Shown: positions 1 through 7,000 of the stretch, piece by piece
Layout: every line of letters starts with the position of its first letter
Numbering within the stretch: position 1 is the stretch's first letter
Assembly (NCBI GenBank): GCA_023229725.1
Contig: JALNYR010000131.1
Span: 1 to 7,206, forward strand
Origin: Dehalococcoidia bacterium
GTDB taxonomy: Bacteria; Chloroflexota; Dehalococcoidia; GIF9; AB-539-J10
Direction of reading: 5' to 3'
DNA length: 7,206 nt
Made by a program: the position numbers and the translations under genes
The notes under the pieces: generated by a model
Seen by the model: only the letters and a program-made list of their open reading frames with translations
Told to the model about the DNA's origin: nothing
The model's database searches: none

Positions 1-24
1 ACGAAACGAATTATGACGTCGCTC
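1..24. repeat. Right arm of a further dyad element, cut by the window edge
   Basis: The first bases, acgaaacgaattatgacgtc, match the right arm of the element at 269-381 (acgaaacaatttatgacgtc at 358-377) with two differences. This shows that the array continues upstream of the window. Confidence 0.75.
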
Positions 25-36
25 TGGCGGATCATA

Positions 37-256
37 GTGTACCTTTATTACATTCCGAAGGTACAACGAGGTGCAGTTGGCCAAGGCAGTATGAGTCATA
101 AAACGCTTTCGTGCCCGGGGTTGACCATGACACCTGCCAATTGGACTTCCCAATTCGAGATGGTCTCGGTCAACCCCGGACACGAAAACGTTTTATGACT
201 CATGATGTCTCGGTCAACCACATCGAGTGCACCTTCGGAATGTAATAAAGGTACAC
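37..256. repeat. Long inverted repeat, copy 1, with nested 111-base dyad
   Basis: The outer left arm starts GTGTACCTTTATTACATTCC at 37 and its complement (GGAATGTAATAAAGGTACAC) ends at 256, so the two ends are perfectly paired for about 26 bases. Inside them the arms are paired imperfectly up to the 111-base core dyad at 92-202. The element could fold into one hairpin of about 220 bases. No transposase gene lies inside it. No clear target-site duplication was seen, because the neighbouring elements abut it within about a dozen bases. Confidence 0.8.
92..202. repeat. 111-base dyad core, copy 1
   Basis: This dyad begins TGAGTCATAAAACG and ends with the complement CGTTTTATGACTCA. Its arms are about 35 bases with two mismatches. 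The centre is a small hairpin, AATTGG (139-144), loop ACTTC, CCAATT (150-155). By eye it is identical over its whole length to 449-559, although the flanking sequence of the two copies has diverged, most clearly on the right side. Confidence 0.88.
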
Positions 257-268
257 TCGGGTGCGCCG

Positions 269-381
269 GAGTGACGTCATAAACTGTTTCGTGTCCGAGG
301 CTGGCCGAGGCACCCGTCCAACTTACCTAATACGGACTACCTCGGTCAACATCGGACACGAAACAATTTATGACGTCACTC
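269..381. repeat. Dyad element with TGACGTCA ends
   Basis: The left arm GAGTGACGTCATAAA starts at 269 and the matching right arm TTTATGACGTCACTC ends at 381, with the symmetry centre at 325. Both ends carry the 8-base palindrome TGACGTCA (272-279 and 371-378). The arms share TTTCGTGTCCG with the other elements and diverge toward the centre (350 region ATCGG against 297 region GAGGC). It is related to the dyad at 92-202 but is a separate subtype. Confidence 0.83.
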
Positions 382-387
382 TAGTGA

Positions 388-621
388 ACCCCGAGTGTAC
401 CTTTATTACATTCCGAAAGTGCAGCGAGGTGCAGTGACCAAGGCAGTGTGAGTCATAAAACGCTTTCGTGCCCGGGGTTGACCATGACACCTGCCAATTG
501 GACTTCCCAATTCGAGATGGTCTCGGTCAACCCCGGACACGAAAACGTTTTATGACTCACACCGCCTTGGCCAACTGCACCTATCTGCACCTTATGAGTG
601 CAATAAAGGTACACTCAGGGT
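388..621. repeat. Long inverted repeat, copy 2, with nested 111-base dyad
   Basis: The outer left arm (GAGTGTACCTTTATT at 393) pairs with AATAAAGGTACACTC ending at 616. Pairing resumes strongly next to the nested core: GGTGCAGTGACCAAGGC on the left against the complement of GCCTTGGCCAACTGCACC on the right. Together with the core at 449-559 this gives one dyad of about 230 bases. It is the second copy of the element at 37-256, offset by 357 bases. Confidence 0.82.
449..559. repeat. 111-base dyad core, copy 2
   Basis: This is the second copy of the 92-202 core, with TGAGTCA at 449-455 and TGACTCA at 553-559. I find no difference between the two copies when reading base by base, while sequence immediately to the right of each copy differs widely. 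Confidence 0.88.
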
Positions 622-627
622 CCACCG

Positions 628-738
628 GAGTGACGTCATAAACTGTTTCGTGCCCGGTGTTGACCCAGGCAGCCCATGTTAGGAAGGTCGGACGGGTGCC
701 ACGGTCAACACCGGACACGAAAGCGTTTTGTGATTCAT
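628..738. repeat. Chimeric dyad element with unlike ends
   Basis: The left end (GAGTGACGTCATAAACTG) is the TGACGTCA subtype, but the right end, read on the other strand, is TGAATCACAAAACGC, which resembles the TGAGTCA subtype. The inner arms pair perfectly over 20 bases (646-665 with 703-722), with the symmetry centre near 684. It is the last element before the ankyrin gene, ending about 87 bases before that gene's chosen start. Confidence 0.75.
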
Positions 739-824
739 GAATTGAAGGTGCAATGTCCCACCGTATCAGGAGAGGGAAGAGTAAAAAAAAGGGAGGGGGA
801 CAATACAAATATTTCACAATAGAC
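739..824 (+). promoter_or_regulatory. Leader and probable promoter region of the ankyrin gene
   Basis: This stretch is rich in A and G (eight A's then GGGAGGGGGA near 783-800) and then AT-rich (CAATACAAATATTTCACAAT, 801-820), unlike the GC-rich coding sequence that starts at 825. A CACAAT at 815-820 lies just before the start codon; the minus-strand gene has a purine-rich tract and CACAAT in the same order before its ATG. An in-frame ATG at 753 exists, but the 24 residues it would add are basic and low in complexity and look like translated leader. Confidence 0.45.
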
Positions 825-2636
825 ATGGAAACGGCTTCTTGGACGCCACTGATGCGTGCTTGCATTGCACGCGATGCTAACAGGGTGACCGAGCTTCTAG
901 CTGATGGTCACAACGACGTGGGGGCTAGAGACGGTGTGTATGGCCTGACGCCGCTGTTCTTGGCCAGTTTCATCGGCGATCCTGGACTGGTGGCAGTGCT
1001 TCTCGCGGCGGGTGCTGATGTAGACGCGGCGGTTGCGGCGGGCTGGACGCCGTTACACGTTGCGTGCTTGCTGGGGCACCACGCAGTCGTCCGGCATCTG
1101 CTCGCTGGCGGCGCGAACCCGGATGTGTCCGAAGACCTGTGCGGCATGACGCCCGCGCTGTGTGCTGCGAGGGCGGGGTCCGCACGTGCCATATATGAAC
1201 TTGTGGCCACAGGCGCGGATCTGGACGATCCGACGGCGGCTGGGTGGACACCCCTGATGGCTGCGATCGCAGCTGGGCACGAACGGACGATGGTGGCACT
1301 GCTGCGAGGTGGGGCCGATGCCACAGTAGCATCCGACGCTGGCACCCACGCAATGCACGTTGCGGCAATGCACGGCGATGCGGTTGCCATCGCAGCAATC
1401 GCGGTGCCAGGCGCCGGAGCGTGCCGCAGCGAAGTCGATGCGCTCAACGGTATTGGGTGGTCGCCGCTGCACGTTGCTGCGGCCGTGGGTAGCTGCGCAG
1501 CCATCGCGGTGCTGCTTGAACTTGGGGCGGACGCGACCGTGACGGCTCCGCCCCACGCGGAGCTGGCCCTGCACATTGCAGCGGTAGCGCCACCGACGCC
1601 CAGTCGCAAACACCGCGCTGCGTGCATCCGCATGTTATGCCGCGGGGACGTGGACGTGCGTGATACACTGGGGCGCACGCCGCTCATTGGGGCGGCCGCG
1701 GCTGGCAGGCGGTACGCGGTGATCGAATTGCTCGCGTTGGGTGCACAGATCGACGCGCGCGCAGCCGACGGGGACGCCGCTCTGCACGCCGCGTGTGTGC
1801 GAGGGCGAGTGTCGTGCGCAGCCGCGCTCATCGAGCGTGGCGCGGCCGTCGATGGCACGAACGCTGCGGGGGCAACCCCGCTCGTGATGGCATGCGGGCG
1901 CAATCGAGCCCGCACGGCTGAGATGTTGCTCCGGTCAGGCGCTGACCGCGATTTCGGCGGCGGGATACCACTCGCATACGCATGCACTAACGGCTGCGTG
2001 GACACGGTGCGCGTGCTGCTCGACGCGGGCGCCGATCCCCGTACCATCGTGCCTCTGATTGCCGCTGCACGGGGTAACAGGCCGGCCGTGATACGGCTGT
2101 TGCTCGCTGCGGGTGCACCTCCGAATGCCTCCGTCCACGGCGTCGCCGGGGGCAGGTCGCCCATCACGGCGGCGGCAGGTGCGCACGCCGCGGAAGCGTT
2201 GGATGCACTGCTCGGCAGAGGCGGCGCGGACCCCAATCTGTGGGATGCGTGTGGGCAGTGTGCACTCCACGCCGCGGCCGCCGCGGACGACGCTACGCTC
2301 GTAGGTAGGCTGCTGCGCGACAGGCGCGTCAAAGTGCGTAAAGTGTCGGCCGATAGCAGAACCGCGCTGCACGTCGCCGCAGATCGCGGTGCCATGGCCG
2401 CGGCCAGCCGGCTGCTCAGCGACCCTCGGGTGCGGGTGGACGATTGCGATCGCGATGGCCGCACACCACTGTGGTACGCGTGCAAACGGGATCACGGATC
2501 GCTTGCGTTGACCCTGGTCGCCGCGGGTGCAGCGCGCGGCCGGCGTGCGAAAGACGGTAGCACACCGGAATCGGTGGCCGGGTCGACGCTCGCGCGGAAA
2601 ATGCGGGATACCCCGGTCACCAGTGACCGGCATTGA
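825..2636 (+). CDS. Ankyrin-repeat protein, ~17 repeats
   Basis: This encodes 603 residues made almost wholly of ankyrin repeats. The G-x-TPLH-x-A start and the LL-x-x-GAD end of the repeat recur with a spacing of 29-38 residues. I count 17 repeats beginning at about residues 6, 40, 73, 107, 140, 173, 211, 245, 283, 316, 349, 380, 409, 443, 477, 511 and 545, then a half repeat from 578. Repeats 6 and 8 carry short insertions and repeats 11 and 12 are shortened. There is no signal peptide, membrane segment, F-box or other C-terminal domain. Ankyrin stacks bind other proteins; in giant viruses and poxviruses such proteins are often thought to target host proteins, but the partner here is unknown. 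I chose ATG 825 because coding composition begins there; ATG 753 would give 627 residues. Function beyond protein binding is not visible. Confidence 0.9.
   Translation: METASWTPLMRACIARDANRVTELLADGHNDVGARDGVYGLTPLFLASFIGDPGLVAVLLAAGADVDAAVAAGWTPLHVACLLGHHAVVRHLLAGGANPDVSEDLCGMTPALCAARAGSARAIYELVATGADLDDPTAAGWTPLMAAIAAGHERTMVALLRGGADATVASDAGTHAMHVAAMHGDAVAIAAIAVPGAGACRSEVDALNGIGWSPLHVAAAVGSCAAIAVLLELGADATVTAPPHAELALHIAAVAPPTPSRKHRAACIRMLCRGDVDVRDTLGRTPLIGAAAAGRRYAVIELLALGAQIDARAADGDAALHAACVRGRVSCAAALIERGAAVDGTNAAGATPLVMACGRNRARTAEMLLRSGADRDFGGGIPLAYACTNGCVDTVRVLLDAGADPRTIVPLIAAARGNRPAVIRLLLAAGAPPNASVHGVAGGRSPITAAAGAHAAEALDALLGRGGADPNLWDACGQCALHAAAAADDATLVGRLLRDRRVKVRKVSADSRTALHVAADRGAMAAASRLLSDPRVRVDDCDRDGRTPLWYACKRDHGSLALTLVAAGAARGRRAKDGSTPESVAGSTLARKMRDTPVTSDRH
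2613..2630 (+). terminator. Perfect hairpin at the end of the ankyrin gene
   Basis: CCGGTCAC, loop CA, GTGACCGG forms a perfect 8-bp stem that lies inside the last codons, three bases before the TGA stop at 2634-2636. Palindromic hairpins at transcript ends are known as a 3' processing signal in mimivirus and other giant viruses of amoebae; assigning that role here is inference. An AATAAA at 2659-2664 is another possible 3' end signal. Confidence 0.5.
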
Positions 2637-2710
2637 GAAGCACCCCCCCTACCAAAAAAATAAACGGCAATGAATCTAATAGTAGGGAACTGGGTTTTAA
2701 AAAATGATTT

Positions 2711-2738
2711 ATGTTCGTGCGCACACACCATCGAACAT
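2711..2738 (-). terminator. Hairpin in the convergent spacer, probable 3' end of the minus-strand gene
   Basis: ATGTTCG (2711-2717) pairs with CGAACAT (2732-2738) around a 14-base loop. It lies about 40 bases past the stop codon of the minus-strand gene, in a 141-base AT-rich spacer between two converging genes. An overlapping alternative stem, CCATCG (2728-2733) with CGATGG (2745-2750), is shorter. Confidence 0.35.
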
Positions 2739-2777
2739 TCTGACCGATGGAGGGGGGGAAAGGCAGAAAAAACAAAC

Positions 2778-3754
2778 TCAGCTCTTGCCAGAATAGAGTG
2801 TGTGGTGTGTGCCGTTGAGCACCTCGACAGCGTTGAGTGCACATGCCGCTTCGAGGCCGCTGAGCGTCACGTACCTCGTGACGATTGCATGCCGGCCGGC
2901 GTCGTATGCACCGTACTTGAACTTGGCGATGGTTGGCCGAGCACGCGACACAGCGATCCCGGGGTAGAAGTCGGATGGTTCTTTGTAGACTACACGCCGT
3001 ACGGCCGTGTGGCGCACGGACTCCGGAGCCACCTCGCTATTGCTAGCTATGGGTGCCTCGTCCGGGAGCGTTTCTGGGACGATCGCCATGACCACGGGTT
3101 TCGGTGTCTGGACGGCGGCGGGCGGAGCAACCGCGGGGTCCACGGGCGGTCGTTCTTCTGGCGCGTCGAGATCGACCTCGGCGATGTTGTATGCGAAGAA
3201 CACACTCAGCGTGCCGGGCGGGGGTTTCATTGCGACTATGCACGCTTTAGACCCAGCCGAGTATGCCGTGATGCACTGGTGCCCGTCGTGGATGTGCCCC
3301 GCGAGTACTTGCAGCAACACTCGCAATTTCGCGTCGTGTGCCGTGAAATCGTGCAGCGTGACCGCCCTGCAGGGCACGGATATGTCCATCGCTGCATTAT
3401 CTATGCACACCGCACACGAACCGCGTGCGGCGAACTCCCGCGCAGCTATTGCGGCAGCGGTCTCTACGCGCGACTTATACCACATAGTACCAATCATGGC
3501 GACGCACACGGTCCAGAACAGCACGTCGCGCAGTGCAGCCCACCGGGTCTGTGCGGACGCGGCCGACCACGCGCGACCGGGATCTGGAGCAGTGCGTCGC
3601 TCACGGTACGGGTCAGGCGGGCTACCGGGCTGCTGCCGTTGCCAAAAAGTTTCATGGCAATCGCGGCTCCGCTGATGCCTTCTTGTACTGACTCTGGATC
3701 GGCGGCACCAAGGCCAGGCCGACTGATGGTCGTGTCCACAGTTTCCATCAACAT
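2778..3754 (-). CDS. Single-pass membrane protein, two frames joined by a putative intron
   Basis: I do not recognise this family. Frame one starts at ATG 3754 (MLMETVDTT) and runs open to 3494; frame two is open from upstream of 3548 to TGA 2778-2780 but has no ATG before codon 3497, which lies inside the membrane segment. Removing GTGAGC...CACAG (3604-3549, 56 bases) joins codon ACC to ACC in phase and gives 306 residues. The join places a hydrophobic segment (VLFWTVCVAMIGTMWY) at about residues 59-74, followed by KSR. Then come a region with several cysteines (CAVC and others), and a proline-rich linker at about 185-230 (PEERPPVDPAVAPP). The N-terminal 50 residues have no motif I know. It converges with the ankyrin gene and diverges from the helicase-like gene. 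A simple frameshift instead of an intron is the main alternative; without either, two fragments would result. Confidence 0.6.
3549..3604 (-). other. Putative 56-base spliceosomal-type intron
   Basis: On the minus strand the segment starts GTGAGC, close to the eukaryotic donor consensus, and ends GTCCGCACAG, with an AG acceptor after a partly pyrimidine stretch. Its length is 2 modulo 3, which is exactly what is needed to join the two open frames, and both edges fall at codon boundaries. A weaker donor GTAGCC at 3625 would give a 77-base intron with the same acceptor and the same phase. Confidence 0.45.
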
Positions 3755-4034
3755 CGTTTCTTTGATTGTGAGTTTTTCCCTCTTTCCCCTATTTTCAAAC
3801 GTCCAAATTTTCCTGTCTGTGTAGAGTTTTTTCTTTCACTCCCTACACTCACCATGCTCTCTTTGGATACATGTCCCCCCCCAGACATAGTGCATCGGAG
3901 CGGGGATGGCAGTATTTAAAAGATACGGGTCAAGTCCCAGGTGACGTCGATGTCCCTTATTTTTTTAAAAAGGCATTGAAGTGAACGGGCGTAACAGTCA
4001 CCAGGAGAGTTTTCCCACGTCAACTAAAAAAGGC
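3755..4034. promoter_or_regulatory. Divergent intergenic promoter region
   Basis: These 280 bases separate the minus-strand membrane-protein gene from the plus-strand helicase-like gene. Next to the minus-strand start lies a pyrimidine-rich tract on the + strand (3773-3789), which reads as GGGGAAAGAGGG and AAAAA upstream of that gene, with CACAAT on the minus strand at 3770-3765. The middle has an 8-C run (3875-3882). Toward the plus-strand gene are a TATA-like TATTTAAAAG (3913-3922), a TGACGTCG (3942-3949) resembling the ends of the upstream dyads, and an AT-rich TTATTTTTTTAAAAAGGC (3958-3975). No convincing open frame lies here. Confidence 0.5.
3913..3922 (+). promoter_or_regulatory. TATA-box-like element before the helicase-like gene
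   Basis: TATTTAAAAG stands in GC-rich surroundings about 120 bases before ATG 4035. It resembles a eukaryotic TATA box by sequence only; a second AT-rich stretch at 3958-3970 is closer to the start and is an equally good candidate. Confidence 0.3.
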
Positions 4035-7000
4035 ATGGCCGACAGTGGTGCAGAACACCAAATTTGTGATGCGTGTGCGCGCGTGGAGCCGCCGGCGGAC
4101 GAAGCTGCAGCAGGAAAATACGTGACGCTTACCGTGCGGCCGCTGGCGCTGATAACGGTCAGTGAGGCGACCACGGTGTTGCAGGTGGTGCAGGATTATG
4201 CCGCACCGGGATGTCTACGCGGTAAGGTCGCCAAAAGCCGGGCGCGCCACCGTCAATCGGACGACGCCAGCAAGGCGAAGAAGAAGAAGCCGGCGGTTAG
4301 CGACGACGACGATGAAGAGGGTGACCTGTGCGAATCGGGGTCCGATGACGATGACGATGACGACGATGTGGACGACGGCGAGGAGGAGTGGACAGGGGGG
4401 GAAAATGCAGACGATGCACCGCCGGCGAAAAGGCCGAAGAAGTGCGTCCGCGACGAGATGGTGGCTGACGACGATGACGCGATGTTCGTGGCGGACGACG
4501 ATGAGGATCCGGAGGAGGCGCTGCCCGCGCCGGCCGCGGCAGCGTCCAGCGACGACAGCGTAGAAGGCGACGAGTGCGACGAACCGATCGCAGAAGACGG
4601 TGATCCAGGTGCCGCGCTTGCCGCCTTGCGCCGCATGCTCGGCGAGGACGACGACGATGACGGGAACAAGCCGCGTAGGAAGGCTGTTCGGTCCCGGCAG
4701 ACCAAGAGCACACCATCGCCGCCGACGCCGGCGGCGCCGGCCGCACATCTCGAGCCGGGTCAGTGCGATGGGACAATGTTGCGCATCCGTGGCAAATTCA
4801 CCTCGTGCTGCCCACTGACGCGCTTCCGCGTCCGCGTGATCGCTGCGGAACTCGCCGAGGGGTGTTCGCCCCTGCGCGCGTGGTCCGCCGACGGTGTCCT
4901 GATCCGCGACTGGGGAGACGGCGACGAGCTGTCGCGCGGTGAGTTCGCGGCGTGCCTGAAGCGCATCCCGTATTTCATCAAGGGCGCCCCGGGCGCCAAG
5001 TGCCGAGAGAGTCTGAAGCTCGGTTCGGGCGATATGAAAGAGCCCATCACACCCATGGCCGTGCTCAACCTCAAGGACCCGCGGGCCCAGCACGTGCTGA
5101 CCGGCATGTTCTACACGGACGCGGATGCGGCAATAGCGTCTGTCGTGGGGTGCACCGTGCTGACCGGAATCCGCATCTCGCCGGTGTACAGCGAACAGTT
5201 CGCACAGCTGCTGGCCAAAATGCCCGCCGCGCTGCTGTTCACGGAAGATCTCTTCGTCGAGCTGGCGGCGCGTGCGCACGTACGCGACATTCGTCCACCC
5301 GACCTCCTACGCTTGCCCGACCCGGCGGCAGCGACGATCGCCCGGACATGCGGCTCGTACGCAGCGCTCGAAGCCGCATACGCGATACACACGAAAGCCG
5401 GTGCCTGGTGCAGCAAGCGCGGCATGACATGCCTACCGGTGAGCAACAGCGCGACACCGGAGATCACAGATCAGGCCATGCGTATCCTCACGCAAGTCCT
5501 CGGACTGGTGTGCATGTTGTGCAATGACCGCAAGTTCGCATTGACCTCGGTCTACCGGCACGAATCCGCCCTCGCCGCGGCCATGCTGACACAGCGCGAC
5601 AGCGGCACTGGGCTGTCCCCACCGGTCCCGCCCCCGCCACCACCGCCACCTCCGCCGCCACCACCGCAAACCACGGCGAGGATGAGCATATTCGACCGTG
5701 TGCGCCTATCGGCCGCCGCTTCCGCCTCGACGCCGGTCGGCCTGGTCCGTCCGTTGCAGCCAGCTGGCATGGCGGAACTGCCAATGGCCCCGGAGATCGC
5801 CAAGGCGGTCGAGTTCGCCGAGGCGACGAACAACGGGGGCCTGGTGGTTATTGATTGCGACCGCATCACTCAGTCGCAGATCGCGGCAGCACTCGCGGGC
5901 CGCCACCGCGGCGGCAAAGTACTCACAGTCACGTTTGCGCGGCCTCGGGCTGCAGGTGAGGGTGTGGACCCACCACAGGCGACGTACGCTGGCAATGTCT
6001 CGGGATCCAGCAGGACCTTCGCCGCTGACGCCGCGAAAGCGGCTTTCGTCGTCTTCGCCGCAGCCGACCAGGCCGCCACCATGCTTGCGATGTCGTGCCT
6101 CACGGCGGCGGGCTGCCCGAGCCCGACGCGCAAGCTGATCCTGATCGGTGACTCGACGTGCCCTGCACTGCGCACCAACGCCGCCAAAGACTTTGGACAC
6201 CCATTCGCGGCGGCGCTGGCCAGTGCCGCGTTTCCCGTGCTCACTGCACTGTCCGGTCGCACCGTGACCGGGCCGGTCGCTACGTTGACGGCACCGGGCA
6301 CGCCCCGCGCGATCGTGGCGGAGCGCTGTGCCCGCGTCTTTGCATCGGGCGGCTATTCCACAGTCACGGGCCATGTGGATGGCACACCGGTCCGTCCGAC
6401 TCGTGCGAATCTGCTCAGCGGGGACACGTGCGCGATATGCTGCTGCGCGACGGTGACGAAGTCGTGGGCCGCACGCGGCGACGGTGGGCACGCGTTCGTC
6501 CGCGGCAATCATGTCGCCATGCTCGGTCCAGGTGGGTGCATCATCGCTACCGGCAAACTGGTCGACGTCAGCCAGCGCTCGGCCAGTATAATGCCGTCCG
6601 ATGGGAGCCCGATCAAATTCCCCATTCCCCGGTCGGGTGGACTCGGTCTGGCGGCTGGCAAGATCATCTTCGGTGCGAGGCAGGACGTGCGGATCGAACT
6701 CGCCGACGCCGACGGCCAGATCGGTAGGACCATAGAGCTGTCGTCGTCCGAGGCGGTGCCGCTCAAGCACACCACGGTCGTGCAGTCCGGCGAGGTGCCA
6801 CTACAACCAAGCAAGCGTGTGGTCCTCGTACTATGTAGGCACACGGATCGGGCCGACGTGGCCGCCGCTGCCCGGGCTGCATTGTCCGACCTCGTAATCG
6901 TGCGCTCCGCGGAGTGCCGCTCTGGTCGCGTGGCTCCGGGCGCGGCATTTGCCGATGCATGCTCGGCCAGCTTCTGCCCCCCCAGTGCCATATACGAGGT

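Larger units (their letters stand above)
1..738. repeat. Tandem array of ~358-base units built from long inverted repeats
   Basis: This gene-free block is a tandem direct repeat. Position 1 (acgaaac) lines up with position 358 (acgaaac) and then with 717 (acgaaag), giving a period of 357-359 bases and two full units plus a partial third. Each unit holds two dyad-symmetric elements placed almost end to end: 37-256 and 269-381 in unit 1, 388-621 and 628-738 in unit 2. All arms share TTTCGTG followed by CCG and then TTGACC or a close variant. TTTCGTG or its complement CACGAAA occurs at 107, 181, 287, 357, 464, 538, 646 and 716, and a truncated copy opens the window. The base composition is less GC-rich than in the genes, and the short frames crossing the block change with the arms, so I see no coding here. 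It could be a cluster of non-autonomous inverted-repeat transposons, a replication or partition element, or a regulatory array; the sequence does not decide. Confidence 0.9.

Noticed and set aside
13..198. Small open frames inside the repeat array (also 581-865 on the minus strand)
   Set aside because: They cross the inverted-repeat arms, and the minus-strand one starts inside the ankyrin gene; the repeats explain the sequence.
1..738. CRISPR array
   Set aside because: The repeats are over 100 bases, palindromic throughout and in tandem, with no short repeats separated by unique spacers and no cas gene.
753..824. N-terminal extension of the ankyrin protein from ATG 753
   Set aside because: The added residues (basic, poly-Lys and poly-Gly) come from a purine-rich leader, and coding composition begins at ATG 825. 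It is not excluded.
908..2485. 525-residue minus-strand frame opposite the ankyrin gene
   Set aside because: It is a Ser/Ala/Pro-rich mirror of GC-rich coding sequence; the + strand frame has clear ankyrin repeats throughout.
2670..3824. 384-residue open frame on the + strand across the membrane-protein gene
   Set aside because: Its product is rich in Arg, His and Cys with no recognisable pattern, runs into the pyrimidine-rich promoter and is explained as the complement of the better-composed minus-strand gene.
3871..3888. ATGTC...GACAT hairpin with a C-rich loop
   Set aside because: Only five base pairs around an eight-base loop; too weak to call beyond chance.
4395..4401. Seven-G run in the helicase-like gene (and seven C at 6977-6983) as a possible frameshift error
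   Set aside because: The same frame carries acidic tracts on both sides of the first run and remains open to the end after the second, so no frame change is indicated.
4215..5279. 354-residue minus-strand frame opposite the helicase-like gene
   Set aside because: Arg- and Val-rich complement of the Asp tracts, with no domain; the + strand frame is continuous for 1000 codons and carries motifs.
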